From: Streptosporangium pseudovulgare
Lineage (GTDB): Bacteria; Actinomycetota; Actinomycetes; Streptosporangiales; Streptosporangiaceae
Assembly (NCBI RefSeq): GCF_014648055.1
Contig: NZ_BMQJ01000002.1
Coordinates: 774,453-838,452, forward strand
DNA length: 64,000 bases
Reading direction: 5' to 3'
Below the pieces are notes generated by a model. It had not been told where the DNA came from. It worked only from the letters and a program-made list of their open reading frames with translations, and ran no database searches. How positions within the stretch are numbered: the stretch's first letter is position 1; every line of letters starts with the position of its first letter. Shown here piece by piece: positions 42,875 through 52,259 of this stretch. The position numbers and the translations under genes were made by a program.

Positions 42875-44005
42875 CTAGTGCTGAGTCTCCAGTATGACGA
42901 TGTCGTCGCGATGAATCAGCTCACGCTCATATTCCGGACCGAGGTCGGCGCCCAGCTCCCTGGTGGAACGGCCCAGCAGGCCGGGGATCTCCCCGGCGTC
43001 GAAGTTCACCAGGCCGCGGGCGACGACCCGGCCGCGCGGCCCGCACAGGTCCACCGGGTCGCCCGCGGCGAACTCGCCCTCGACGGCGGTGACCCCGGCG
43101 GGCAGCAGCGACTTGCGGCGGCCCACCACCGCCTCGACCGCGCCGGGGTCCAGGTGGAGGCGGCCCCGGCCGGTGGTGGCGTGCGCCAGCCACAGCAGGC
43201 GGGTGCCGGGGTGGCGGCCCTCGGGGTGGAAGTAGGTGCCGATGTCGGCGCCGGTGAGGGCCTGCGCGGCGTGCGCGGCGGCGGTCAGCACGACGGGCAC
43301 GCCCGCGCCGGTGGCGATCCGGGCCGCCTGCACCTTGGTGACCATGCCGCCGGTGCCGACCGCGCCGCCCCTGCCCAGCTCGACGCCCACGAGGTCGGCG
43401 GGCCCGCGCACCTCGGTGAGCCTGCGGGCCCCCGGGCGGCGCGGGTCGCCGTCGTAGAGGGCGTCCACGTCCGACAGCAGCACCAGCGCGTCGGCGCGGG
43501 TCAGGTGGGCGACCAGCGCGGCGAGCCGGTCGTTGTCACCGAAGCGGATCTCGTCGGTGGCCACGGTGTCGTTCTCGTTGACCACCGGGACGATGCCCAG
43601 CTCCAGCAGGCGGCCCAGCGTGCGCTGGGCGTTGGCGTGGTGCGAGCGGCGCATCATGTCGTCGGCGGTCAGCAGCACCTGGCCGACGCGCAGGCTGTAC
43701 CGGGCGAAGGAGGAGGTGTAGCGGGCGACCAGCACCCCCTGCCCGACGGAGGCCGCCGCCTGCTGGGTGGCGAGGTCGCGCGGCCGCGCGGGCAGGCCCA
43801 GCGGTCCCAGGCCCGCCGCGATCGCGCCGGAGGACACCAGCACGAGCTGCGTGCCCGCCGCACGGCGGGCGGCGAGCACGTCGACCAGGGCGTCCACCCG
43901 GTCGACGTCGATCGTCCCCTGCGGAGTGGTGAGCGATGACGAGCCCACCTTCACGACCAGGCGTGCGGCCGTACGGATCCGATCGCGCCCACCGTCCACG
44001 TACAC
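42875..44005 (-). CDS. proB: Glutamate 5-kinase with PUA domain
   Basis: The 376-residue enzyme phosphorylates glutamate in the first step of proline synthesis. The amino-acid-kinase domain shows LVVKVGSSSLT, VLVSSGAIAAGLGPLGL, VNENDTVATDEIRFGDND and GTGGMVTKVQAARIA. A C-terminal PUA domain (residues about 290-376) follows, as in the long form of ProB. GTG at 44005 has AGGAAGG just upstream; GTG at 43999 is also possible. Feedback inhibition by proline is usual for the family. Confidence 0.97.
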   Translation of the reverse strand: MYVDGGRDRIRTAARLVVKVGSSSLTTPQGTIDVDRVDALVDVLAARRAAGTQLVLVSSGAIAAGLGPLGLPARPRDLATQQAAASVGQGVLVARYTSSFARYSLRVGQVLLTADDMMRRSHHANAQRTLGRLLELGIVPVVNENDTVATDEIRFGDNDRLAALVAHLTRADALVLLSDVDALYDGDPRRPGARRLTEVRGPADLVGVELGRGGAVGTGGMVTKVQAARIATGAGVPVVLTAAAHAAQALTGADIGTYFHPEGRHPGTRLLWLAHATTGRGRLHLDPGAVEAVVGRRKSLLPAGVTAVEGEFAAGDPVDLCGPRGRVVARGLVNFDAGEIPGLLGRSTRELGADLGPEYERELIHRDDIVILETQH

Positions 44006-44087
44006 GTACCTTCCTCGAAAAGGGCTCCCCGGGCTCTGCCACCACGGCCCGCGCGCCGGGGGACCTCCGGGGGCCGTGGACAGCAGG

Positions 44088-45440
44088 CTATCCGAGCCGG
44101 TTGTCCGTACCCCGCGGCCCCTGGTGCACGGCCTCGGCGTTGAGCGTCGGCTGCCAGTCGAAGATGTAGCCGTTCTCCATGGACCCGATGATCACCTCGG
44201 CGCCGGCCTTGGCGCCCGCCTTGGTGAGCTCCTCCTCCACGCCGAGCCGCTCCAGCCGGTCGGCGAGGTAGCCGACGGCCTCGTCGTTGGTGAAGTCGGT
44301 CTGGCGGATCCACCGCTCCGGCTTGGCCCCGGTGACCTGGAAGGTGTTGTCGTCCACCCGGCGCACCGCGAAGCCGGTGTCGCCGATCTGGCGGGGCCGG
44401 ATGACCAGGCGGGTCGGCTCGGGCACGGGCGCGGCGGCCCGGGCGGCGGCGACCATCTCGGCCATGGCGTAGGTCAGCTCCGGCAGGCCCTCGTGCGTGG
44501 CCGCCGAGATCTGGAAGACCCGCAGCCCCCGCTCCTCCAGCATCGGCCGGACGATGTCGGCCAGCTCCCGGGCGTCGGGCACGTCGGCCTTGTTGAGCAC
44601 GGCCAGGCGCGGCCGGTCCTCCAGCTTGCCGTACGCCGCGAGCTCGGCCTCGATCGCCTCGTAGTCGCTGACCGGGTCGCGGCCCGGCTCCATGGTGGCG
44701 CAGTCGATCACGTGCACGAGCGTGTTGCACCGCTCGACGTGCCGCAGGAACTCGTGGCCCAGGCCCCTGCCCTCCGACGCGCCGGGGATGAGGCCGGGCA
44801 CGTCGGCGACGGTGAAGACCGTGTCACCGGCGCTGACGACGCCGAGGTTGGGCACCAGCGTGGTGAACGGGTAGTCGGCGATCTTCGGGCGGGCCGCCGA
44901 CAGCGCGGCGATCAGGGAGGACTTGCCCGCGCTGGGGAAGCCGACCAGCGCCACGTCGGCGACGCTCTTCAGCTCCAGCATCACGTCGAGGGCGTCCCCG
45001 GGCTCGCCGAGCAGCGCGAAGCCGGGGGCCTTGCGCTTGGTGGAGGCCAGGGCGGCGTTGCCCAGCCCACCGTGGCCGCCCTCGGCGATCACGTAGCGGG
45101 TGCCGGCGCCGACCAGGTCGACCAGGACCTCACCGGTGGAGGCGTCCTTGACCACGGTGCCGTCGGGCACCGGCAGGATGACGTCCCCGCCGTTGGCTCC
45201 GTCGCGGTTGCCGCCCGAGCCCTGCTTGCCGTTGGCGGCCTTGCGGTGCGGACGGTGGTGGTACTCCAGCAGCGTGGCGGTGCTGGGGTCGACCTCCAGG
45301 ATGACGTCGCCGCCGCGGCCGCCGTTGCCGCCGTCGGGGCCGCCGAGCGGCTTGAACTTCTCCCGATGGACAGAGGCGCAGCCATGTCCCCCGTCACCGG
45401 CCTTGATGTGCAGGACCACCTGGTCCACAAAGTCCGGCAT
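44088..45440 (-). CDS. obgE: Obg/CgtA GTPase
   Basis: The 450-residue GTPase has the glycine-rich Obg fold (residues 1-158), the G domain (GFPSAGKSS, the switch [37 protein letters not shown]) and a C-terminal OCT domain (residues about 340-425) as in actinobacterial Obg. It acts in 50S ribosome maturation and, in Streptomyces, in the timing of differentiation. It follows rplU and rpmA, its usual partners, beyond a terminator-like hairpin, so only part of its transcription may come from the ribosomal promoter. Confidence 0.97.
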   Translation of the reverse strand: MPDFVDQVVLHIKAGDGGHGCASVHREKFKPLGGPDGGNGGRGGDVILEVDPSTATLLEYHHRPHRKAANGKQGSGGNRDGANGGDVILPVPDGTVVKDASTGEVLVDLVGAGTRYVIAEGGHGGLGNAALASTKRKAPGFALLGEPGDALDVMLELKSVADVALVGFPSAGKSSLIAALSAARPKIADYPFTTLVPNLGVVSAGDTVFTVADVPGLIPGASEGRGLGHEFLRHVERCNTLVHVIDCATMEPGRDPVSDYEAIEAELAAYGKLEDRPRLAVLNKADVPDARELADIVRPMLEERGLRVFQISAATHEGLPELTYAMAEMVAAARAAAPVPEPTRLVIRPRQIGDTGFAVRRVDDNTFQVTGAKPERWIRQTDFTNDEAVGYLADRLERLGVEEELTKAGAKAGAEVIIGSMENGYIFDWQPTLNAEAVHQGPRGTDNRLG

Positions 45441-45485
45441 GTCTGCCTTTCTACCCCTATCTCAGGAAAACCGCTTATAAAGCGA

Positions 45486-45519
45486 ACAGGGGTGGATCGC
45501 CTACGCGATCCACCCCTGT
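45486..45519 (-). terminator. Hairpin between rpmA and obgE
   Basis: ACAGGGGTGGATCG pairs perfectly with CGATCCACCCCTGT (14 bp) around a 6-base loop, 24 bases after the rpmA stop. On the minus strand a second small stem (GCTTTATAAGC) and TTTT follow. It probably lowers read-through from the ribosomal genes into obgE. Confidence 0.8.
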
Positions 45520-45542
45520 CGTTGACGTCTGGCGGTGCGGAC

Positions 45543-45800
45543 CTACTCCGCGGCCGGGACGATGCTCACCGCGCGGCGACCGCGCTTGACACCGAACTGC
45601 ACGTGGCCGGCGGCCAGCGCGAACAGCGTGTCGTCGCTGCCGCGGCCGACGTTGTCGCCCGGGTGGAAGTGGGTGCCACGCTGCCGGACGATGATCTCGC
45701 CGGCGTTGACCAGCTGGCCGCCGAAGCGCTTCACGCCAAGCCGCTGCGCGTTGGAGTCACGGCCGTTCCGAGTGGACGACGCGCCCTTCTTGTGTGCCAT
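45543..45800 (-). CDS. rpmA: 50S ribosomal protein L27
   Basis: The 85-residue protein is full length, with [20 protein letters not shown] and [23 protein letters not shown] (in part) recognisable at once. It reaches the peptidyl-transferase centre through its N-terminus. There is no N-terminal extension needing processing of the kind seen in Firmicutes. It follows rplU by 19 bases. Confidence 0.98.
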   Translation of the reverse strand: MAHKKGASSTRNGRDSNAQRLGVKRFGGQLVNAGEIIVRQRGTHFHPGDNVGRGSDDTLFALAAGHVQFGVKRGRRAVSIVPAAE

Positions 45801-45819
45801 CTCGCAAAACTCCCGAAAC

Positions 45820-46122
45820 TCAGGCCTGGTCGATGCCGGTGATCTTCACCTGCGTGTAACGCTGGCGGTGACCCTGGCGCTTCTTGTAGCCGGTCTTGTT
45901 CTTGTACTTGAGGATCCGGATCTTCGGACCCTTGGTCTCGCCGAGAATCTCGGCGGCGACGGTGAACTTGCCCGCCTCGGTGGTCACGTCGCCATCGTTG
46001 ACGACGAGCACCGTCGGCAGCGAGACCATGGAACCGACCTCGCCGGCGACCTTGTCCACCTCAAGGACGTCACCGACGGAGACCTTCTGCTGCCTGCCGC
46101 CGCAACGAACGATCGCGTACAC
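45820..46122 (-). CDS. rplU: 50S ribosomal protein L21
   Basis: The 100-residue protein is full length: [18 protein letters not shown] at the start, [21 protein letters not shown] and YTQVKITGI at the end. The GTG start has AAGGG about 7 bases upstream. It is the first gene of the rplU-rpmA-obgE unit. Confidence 0.98.
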   Translation of the reverse strand: MYAIVRCGGRQQKVSVGDVLEVDKVAGEVGSMVSLPTVLVVNDGDVTTEAGKFTVAAEILGETKGPKIRILKYKNKTGYKKRQGHRQRYTQVKITGIDQA

Positions 46123-46154
46123 CGCGGAACCCTTCTTCTGACTACTTGCTCGCT

Positions 46155-46174
46155 GGATGCTGCGCCCCGCATCC
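46155..46174 (-). promoter_or_regulatory. Leader hairpin upstream of rplU
   Basis: GGATGC (46155-46160) pairs with GCATCC (46169-46174) around an 8-base GC loop, about 33 bases ahead of the rplU start and just above its ribosome site. It could be part of an autoregulatory L21 leader; no known leader consensus was recognised. Confidence 0.3.
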
Positions 46175-46391
46175 GGCTATGGTCACTGATGTCGACCGAC
46201 GAACCGGGTAGACGCGCGAACAGGGCGCGCCACGAGCGCACCGATTCACCAGCTTACCGGATTACCGGTGTCCTGGTCGAACCGGGCGGAACGCCGGAAC
46301 CGCCGGCCGCCGACCGTGCCCCGCGGGCGCCCCCGCCGCCCAGTGCGCCCGTACGGCGCCGCCGGACGGCGGGATTCGCGAGGCGGCCCGG

Positions 46392-49355
46392 TCAGTCGGC
46401 CGACCTGGCCTTCCGGGAGCGTCGCCGCCCCCGGCCGGAAGTCTGCATGGCCTGAGCGTCTCCGTCAGGAGCGTCGTCAAGCGCATCGGTCACCGTATCA
46501 CGGCCGGACTGGTCGTTGGCCGCGACGGCCTGACCGCCGTCCTTGCCGAGCTTCTCCGCGACGGCCTTCTCGATGGCCATCTTGCCCTGGGTGCCGCGCG
46601 GCTCCGGCTTGCCCTCGACCGGCTCGGTCGAGACGTGCAGGCCCCGGCCGTTGCAGCACTCACAGACGGTGGAGAACGCCTCCAGCAGGCCCTGCCCGAC
46701 CCGCTTGCGGGTCATCTGCACCAGCCCCAGCGAGGTGACCTCGGCGACCTGGTGCTTCGTCCGGTCGCGGGCCAGGCACTCCAGCAGCCGCCGCAGCACC
46801 AGGTCGCGGTTGCTCTCCAGCACCATGTCGATGAAGTCGATGACGATGATGCCGCCGATGTCCCGCAGCCTGAGCTGGCGGACGATCTCCTCGGCCGCCT
46901 CCAGGTTGTTGCGGGTCACCGTCTCCTCGAGGTTGCCGCCCTGACCGGTGAACTTGCCGGTGTTGACGTCGACCACCGTCATGGCCTCGGTCCGGTCGAT
47001 CACCAGCGAACCGCCGCTGGGCAGCCAGACCTTGCGCTCCATCGCCTTGGCGATCTGCTCGTCGATGCGGTAGGCGGCGAAGACGTCGCCGTCGCCGTCC
47101 CACCTCTTCAGCCGGTCGGCCAGGTGCGGGGCGACATAGCGGACGTACTCGTCGACCGTCTCCCACACCTCGTCGCCCGCCACGACCAGCGAGGCGAAGT
47201 CCTCGTTGAAGACGTCGCGGACCACCCTGACGGTCAGGTCGGGCTCGGAGGACAGCAGCTCCGGCGCGCTGGCCGACTTGGCCTTGCGCTGGATGTTCTC
47301 CCACTGGGCCGACAGCCTGGCCACGTCGCGGCCGAGCTCCTCCTCGGAGGCGCCCTCGGCGGCCGTGCGGACGATGACACCGGCGTTCTCCGGCATCACC
47401 TTCTTCAGGATGCTCTTGAGGCGGGTGCGCTCCTTGTCGGGCAGCTTGCGGCTGATCCCGGTCATCGAGCCGTCGGGCACGTAGACCAGGTAGCGGCCCG
47501 GCAGGCTGACCTGCGAGGTGAGCCGCGCCCCCTTGTGGCCCATCGGGTCCTTGGTGACCTGAACCAGCACCGACTGGCCGGACTTCAGCGCCACCTCGAT
47601 CCGCTTGGGCTGGCCCTCCAGCCCCACGGTGTCGAAGTTGACCTCACCGGCGTACAGCACCGCGTTGCGGCCCTTGCCGATGTCGACGAACGCCGCCTCC
47701 ATGCTCGGCAGGACGTTCTGCACCTTGCCGAGGTAGACGTTGCCCACGTAGGACTGGCCGGCCTCGCGGTTGACGTAGTGCTCGACGAGGATGCCGTCCT
47801 CCAGCACCGCGATCTGGGTCCGGCCGCCGGTGCGGCGGACCACCATCATGCGCTCGACGGACTCGCGGCGGGCCAGGAACTCCGACTCGGTGATGATCGG
47901 CGGGCGTCTGCGGCCGAGCTCACGGCCCTCGCGGCGGCGCTGCTTCTTGGCCTCCAGGCGGGTCGAGCCGCGCACGCTCTGCACCTCGTCCAGCAGGCTG
48001 CGTCCGGCGCGGGGCGCGCGGATGCGCACCACGGTGTTCGGCGGATTGTCGTTGCTCTCGTCCGACTCCTCGCCGCGGCGGCGGCGGCGACGGCGACGGC
48101 GTGAGCCGCCCGTCTCCTCCTCTGCCTGCTCGGCGGGCTGGGGCTGGGCCTCCGGCTCCTCCTCGGCCTGCTCCGGCTCCTCCTCCTCGCCTTCTTCCAG
48201 GTCACGGACACGGCCCCGGCCGCGCCCGCCCCTGCGGCGGCGACGGCGGCGGCCACCGGCCTCCTCGTCGCCCTCGGCCTCGTCGCCGGCGGCCTCCGGG
48301 GAGAGCTCCTCCTCTGCCTGCTCCGCCTCGGGTTCCGGCTGCGCCGGCGCGGGACGGACGGCGGGCGCCACGGCCCGCTGCGGGTCGGGGGCCTGGAAGA
48401 GCGGCTGGAAGACCGCGGCCGGCGCCTGGAAGGTCAGCGCCGGGGCCTCCGGGCGCTCACGCTCGGCCATCCCGAAGGGGTCGGAGAACAGGCCGGGACG
48501 CTCCTCGACGATGTCCTCGCCTGCGGGCTCGTCGTCCAGCGCCTCGTCGGCGGGCGGCTCCGGAAGCAGGTCCGCGACGTCCGGGGCTTCCGGGGTCTCT
48601 TCGCCGTACGGGGCCTCCGCGACCGCCGTGGTCTCCACGGTCTCCGGGGTCTCCTGAGCCTCCGCGGGTCCCGCCGGGGCCGCGGCCTGGGGCGCGCTCA
48701 CCTCGGCGACCGGCTCGGCCGGAGGGGCCTCCTGCTGCGCCGCCTTCCTGCGGGTGCGGGTGCGCTTGGCCGGCGCGGGCTTCTCCGGCGCCTCCTGTCC
48801 GGACGGCCCGGCCACCGGCTCCGGCGCGACCGGTGCGGCCGTCTCAGCGGACGCCTCGGCCGCCGGTCCGGAAACCGTCTCGCCGGGCGTCTCGGCGCCC
48901 GGCTCCGCCACCGGCTCGGCGGCCGCCTTCTTCGCACGGCTGCGCCGGGGCTTCGCGGCGGCCGGCTCAGCCGTCGCGGTCCCGGCCTCGGCGACGGCCG
49001 TCTTGCGCCGGGTCGCGCGCTTGGGCTTCACCGGTTCCGGCGCCGCCTCGGGCTCCGGCGCGGCTCCGGGCTCCTGGGCCGCGGCAGGCCGCGCGTCCCC
49101 GGTCTCGGCGGGTCCGGCCGGCCGCGTCGCCGCCGGCTCGGGAGCCGGGGCAGCCGCGGGCTCCGCCGGCTCGGCGACGGCCGGCGGGGCCGTCACCGGC
49201 GCGGGTGCCTTCAGCACCGCGGGCGGGGACTCCGGCTCCTCCGGCGGAGGGCCGGCCGGCCTGCTGGCGGACCGCCTGCGACGCGTCGGCTGGGTCTGTT
49301 CTGTTCTGTCCTCGCCGGGGCCGTTCACCCCGGCGCCGGGCTCGTTGTCGAGCAT
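46392..49355 (-). CDS. rne: Ribonuclease E/G family endoribonuclease, large N-terminal extension
   Basis: The 987-residue protein has a low-complexity N-terminal half (residues 1-480) rich in Ala, Pro, Glu and, nearer the core, Arg clusters ([21 protein letters not shown]). The catalytic core follows: S1 domain near residue 540 (SYVGNVYLGKVQNVLPSM), DNase-I-like domain with the metal Asp residues in TVVDVNTGKFTG and IDFIDM, and the zinc link CECCNGRG near residue 900. Streptomyces RNase ES has the same middle-placed core. It makes single-strand cuts in mRNA decay and rRNA/tRNA processing; the extensions are probably protein and RNA docking arms. The gene lies upstream of rplU in the usual actinobacterial order. 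Confidence 0.95.
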   Translation of the reverse strand: MLDNEPGAGVNGPGEDRTEQTQPTRRRRSASRPAGPPPEEPESPPAVLKAPAPVTAPPAVAEPAEPAAAPAPEPAATRPAGPAETGDARPAAAQEPGAAPEPEAAPEPVKPKRATRRKTAVAEAGTATAEPAAAKPRRSRAKKAAAEPVAEPGAETPGETVSGPAAEASAETAAPVAPEPVAGPSGQEAPEKPAPAKRTRTRRKAAQQEAPPAEPVAEVSAPQAAAPAGPAEAQETPETVETTAVAEAPYGEETPEAPDVADLLPEPPADEALDDEPAGEDIVEERPGLFSDPFGMAERERPEAPALTFQAPAAVFQPLFQAPDPQRAVAPAVRPAPAQPEPEAEQAEEELSPEAAGDEAEGDEEAGGRRRRRRRGGRGRGRVRDLEEGEEEEPEQAEEEPEAQPQPAEQAEEETGGSRRRRRRRRRGEESDESNDNPPNTVVRIRAPRAGRSLLDEVQSVRGSTRLEAKKQRRREGRELGRRRPPIITESEFLARRESVERMMVVRRTGGRTQIAVLEDGILVEHYVNREAGQSYVGNVYLGKVQNVLPSMEAAFVDIGKGRNAVLYAGEVNFDTVGLEGQPKRIEVALKSGQSVLVQVTKDPMGHKGARLTSQVSLPGRYLVYVPDGSMTGISRKLPDKERTRLKSILKKVMPENAGVIVRTAAEGASEEELGRDVARLSAQWENIQRKAKSASAPELLSSEPDLTVRVVRDVFNEDFASLVVAGDEVWETVDEYVRYVAPHLADRLKRWDGDGDVFAAYRIDEQIAKAMERKVWLPSGGSLVIDRTEAMTVVDVNTGKFTGQGGNLEETVTRNNLEAAEEIVRQLRLRDIGGIIVIDFIDMVLESNRDLVLRRLLECLARDRTKHQVAEVTSLGLVQMTRKRVGQGLLEAFSTVCECCNGRGLHVSTEPVEGKPEPRGTQGKMAIEKAVAEKLGKDGGQAVAANDQSGRDTVTDALDDAPDGDAQAMQTSGRGRRRSRKARSAD

Positions 49356-49452
49356 GCGGGCGCTCTCCCGTCAGCTCCCGGGCGCGTCTCCGCGCCGCGC
49401 GGGAGCTCTCGTCTCTCGCTGTACGCCGAGCCGCACGGCCCGGCGCCAAGTC

Positions 49453-50319
49453 CTATAGATCGCCGCCGACGTGCCGGCCCACCGGTTCCGTTTCGCCGCC
49501 GCGCATCATGTCGCGGTCCAGGTCGAACGGGTCGGCGGGCCCACCGGTACGCGCGTCCAGCGGTCCCTGCGCCAGCCTGGTCACCTCGGGGGGCACCGGC
49601 GGCGCGAAGCCTGCCAAAAGACGCAGTCCGGTGAGAACGTCGTCGGGTCGAACGGCAGGAGTTGCGTGCCGTACAACCATGCGAAGTATGACACATGGCC
49701 GACCGGACGCCTGACCTGCTGTTGTCTCGGTTCCCTCGGTCACCTCGAGCCCCAGCACCGCCTCACGCGCGTCGAAGCGGCGCAGACCCTTCTTGGTCAT
49801 GCGCTCCACCTCGACCCGCTCGGCGGCGACGAACCGCTCGGCCGCCTCCTTCACCAGGACGGGGTCGGCCTGCGGCAGCCGTACCTCCCACGCCGAGCAC
49901 TCCAGCCGGTCGGCCAGGGTTCCGGCGCCCGCCACGACGACGTCGAGCACATCGACGCCTGGTGGCAGGGAGGTGTCGAGCGCGGTGCGCAGCCACTCGG
50001 GGTCGCACTCCCGCGTCACGCTGATCTCAAGGTATTCGGCCTCGCTCGCCACCCCGGTGGCCGCAGCCGCGCCCACGTAGGAGATCCTGGGGTGCGGCGA
50101 GAAGCCCGCACTGAACGCGACCGGGACGCCGGCGCGCCGGACGGCGCGCTCCACCGCCCGGGAGACGTCACGGTGACTCGTGAAGCGCAGGCGGCCGCGC
50201 TTGGCGTAGCGGACACGCAGCCGCTGCGCCACGGGTGCGGGCGGAGGCCCGTCGGGAACGGGTTTCAGGGTGGTGTCGTCCTTCCAGGTCGTGATGGGTC
50301 GAGGGCCGGCCGCGCTCAC
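49453..50319 (-). CDS. DUF2344/TIGR03936 radical-SAM-associated protein
   Basis: The 288-residue protein has RLRVRYAKRGRLRFTSHRD, VPVAFSAGFSPHPRISY and a mixed alpha/beta body of the DUF2344 family. The family is found next to, or fused with, the B12-binding radical SAM protein encoded 12 bases upstream, so the two probably act together. The biochemical function is not established; a link to RNA or ribosome modification is suspected from the steady location beside rne and the ribosomal genes. Confidence 0.9.
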   Translation of the reverse strand: MSAAGPRPITTWKDDTTLKPVPDGPPPAPVAQRLRVRYAKRGRLRFTSHRDVSRAVERAVRRAGVPVAFSAGFSPHPRISYVGAAAATGVASEAEYLEISVTRECDPEWLRTALDTSLPPGVDVLDVVVAGAGTLADRLECSAWEVRLPQADPVLVKEAAERFVAAERVEVERMTKKGLRRFDAREAVLGLEVTEGTETTAGQASGRPCVILRMVVRHATPAVRPDDVLTGLRLLAGFAPPVPPEVTRLAQGPLDARTGGPADPFDLDRDMMRGGETEPVGRHVGGDL

Positions 50320-50331
50320 GCACGGCCTATC

Positions 50332-52242
50332 TCAGACAACCGTCAGTGGCAGCAGCTTCTTCCCCGTGGGCCCGATCTGGATCTCGGTGCCCATGGTGGG
50401 GCACACTCCGCAGTCGTAGCAGGGCGTCCAGCGGCAGTCCTCGACCTCGACGTCGTTGACGGCGTCCTGCCAGTCCTGCCAGAGCCACTCGCGGTCGAGG
50501 CCGGCGTCGAGGTGGTCCCAGGGCAGGACCTCGTTCTCCTCGCGCTCGCGCGTGGTGTACCAGTCGATGTCGATGCCGGCCTTGACCGCGCAGTCGATCC
50601 AGCGCTGGTAGGAGAAGTGCTCGCTCCAGCCGTCGAACCGGCCGCCGTCCTCCCAGACCGCGCGGATGACCGCGCCGACCCGGCGGTCGCCGCGGGAGAG
50701 CAGGCCCTCCACGATCGACGGCTTGCCGTCGTGGTAGCGCATGCCGATGGCCCGGCCGTACTCCTTGTCGCCGCGCAGGGCGTCCTTGAGGGCCTTGAGC
50801 CTGCGGTCGACCGTCTCGTGGTCGGCCTGGGCGGCCCACTGGAACGGCGTGTGCGGCTTGGGAACGAAACCGCCGATGGAGACCGTGCAGCGCACGTCAC
50901 GCGACCCGGTGGCCTCCCGGCCCGCCTTGATGACCTTCCTCGCCAGGTCGGCGATGCCGAGGACGTCGGCGTCCTCCTCCGTGGGCAGGCCGCACATGAA
51001 GTAGAGCTTCACCTGCCGCCAGCCCTGGCTGTAGGCGGCGGTCACCGTCCGGATCAGGTCGTCCTCGGTGACCATCTTGTTGATCACCTTGCGCATCCGC
51101 TCCGAGCCGCCCTCCGGGGCGAACGTCAGGCCGGAGCGGCGGCCGTTGCGGGAGAACTCGTTGGCCAGGTCGATGTTGAAGGCGTCGACCCGGGTCGAGG
51201 GCAGCGACAGCGAGGTGTTGGTGCCCTCGTAGCGGTCGGCCAGGCCCTTGGCCAGGCCGCCGATCTCCGAGTGGTCCGCCGACGACAGCGACAGCAGCCC
51301 GACCTCGTTGAACCCGGACGCCCTGACGCCGGCCTCGACCATGTCACCGATCGTGGTGATCGAGCGCTCCCGCACCGGACGGGTGATCATGCCCGCCTGG
51401 CAGAACCGGCAGCCGCGCGTGCAGCCGCGGAAGATCTCCACGCTGAACCGCTCGTGCACGGTCTCGGCCAGCGGGACCAGCGGCTTCTTCGGGTAGGGCC
51501 ACTCATCGAGGTCCATCACCGTGTGCTTCTGCACCCGCCACGGCACCCCCGACCGGTTCGGCGCGACCCGCTGGATGCGGCCGTCCGGGTGGTAGGTGAC
51601 GTCGTAGAACCTGGGCACGTAGACCCCGCCGGACTCGGCCAGCCGCATCAGCAGCTCGTCGCGCCCGCCGGGCGAGCCCTCCTCCTTCCACTCGCGGATG
51701 ACCTCGCTGATCGCGATGGCGATCTGCTCGCCGTCGCCCAGCACCGCGGCGTCGAGGAAGTCGGCGACCGGCTCGGGGTTGAAGGCCGCGTGGCCCCCCG
51801 CCAGGACGATCGGGTCGTCGTCGGTCCGGTCGGCGGCCAGGAGCGGGATGCCGGCCAGGTCCAGCGCGGTCAGCATGTTGGTGTAGCCCAGCTCGGTGGC
51901 GAAGGAGATCCCGAGCACGTCGAACGCCCGCACCGGCCGGTGCCCGTCGACCGTGAACTGCGGGACGCCCTCGGATCGCATGAGCGCCTCGAGATCGGGC
52001 CAGACGGCGTAGGTGCGCTCGGCCAGCGTCCCGGGCAGCTCGTTGAGAATCTCGTAGAGGATCTGGACGCCCTGGTTGGGCAGGCCCACCTCGTAGGCGT
52101 CCGGATACATCAGAGCCCAACGGACCGTGGACTCGTCCCAGTCCTTGACGGTCGAGTTGAGCTCACCCCCGACATACTGGATCGGCTTCTGCACTTTGGG
52201 CAGGAGCGCTTCCAGGCGGGGAAACAGCGACTCGACAGACAT
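50332..52242 (-). CDS. B12-binding-domain radical SAM protein (TIGR03960 type)
   Basis: The 636-residue protein has an N-terminal cobalamin-binding-like domain (MYPDAYEVGLPNQGVQILYEIL), then a radical SAM TIM barrel with the cluster motif GCTRGCRFC (CxxxCxxC) near residue 285. A C-terminal cysteine set (PCYDCGVCPTMG) may hold a second cluster. The HxxGxQ B12 ligand motif is not seen in the first domain, as is usual for this family. It forms an operon with the DUF2344 protein. The reaction is unknown. Confidence 0.92.
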   Translation of the reverse strand: MSVESLFPRLEALLPKVQKPIQYVGGELNSTVKDWDESTVRWALMYPDAYEVGLPNQGVQILYEILNELPGTLAERTYAVWPDLEALMRSEGVPQFTVDGHRPVRAFDVLGISFATELGYTNMLTALDLAGIPLLAADRTDDDPIVLAGGHAAFNPEPVADFLDAAVLGDGEQIAIAISEVIREWKEEGSPGGRDELLMRLAESGGVYVPRFYDVTYHPDGRIQRVAPNRSGVPWRVQKHTVMDLDEWPYPKKPLVPLAETVHERFSVEIFRGCTRGCRFCQAGMITRPVRERSITTIGDMVEAGVRASGFNEVGLLSLSSADHSEIGGLAKGLADRYEGTNTSLSLPSTRVDAFNIDLANEFSRNGRRSGLTFAPEGGSERMRKVINKMVTEDDLIRTVTAAYSQGWRQVKLYFMCGLPTEEDADVLGIADLARKVIKAGREATGSRDVRCTVSIGGFVPKPHTPFQWAAQADHETVDRRLKALKDALRGDKEYGRAIGMRYHDGKPSIVEGLLSRGDRRVGAVIRAVWEDGGRFDGWSEHFSYQRWIDCAVKAGIDIDWYTTREREENEVLPWDHLDAGLDREWLWQDWQDAVNDVEVEDCRWTPCYDCGVCPTMGTEIQIGPTGKKLLPLTVV

Positions 52243-52259
52243 GCCCCAAGCCTATCCGG

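Noticed and set aside
46392..49355. Two separate genes (a proline-rich protein and an RNase)
   Set aside because: The frame is continuous and RNase E/G proteins of this phylum carry such extensions; no internal ribosome site or start stands out.
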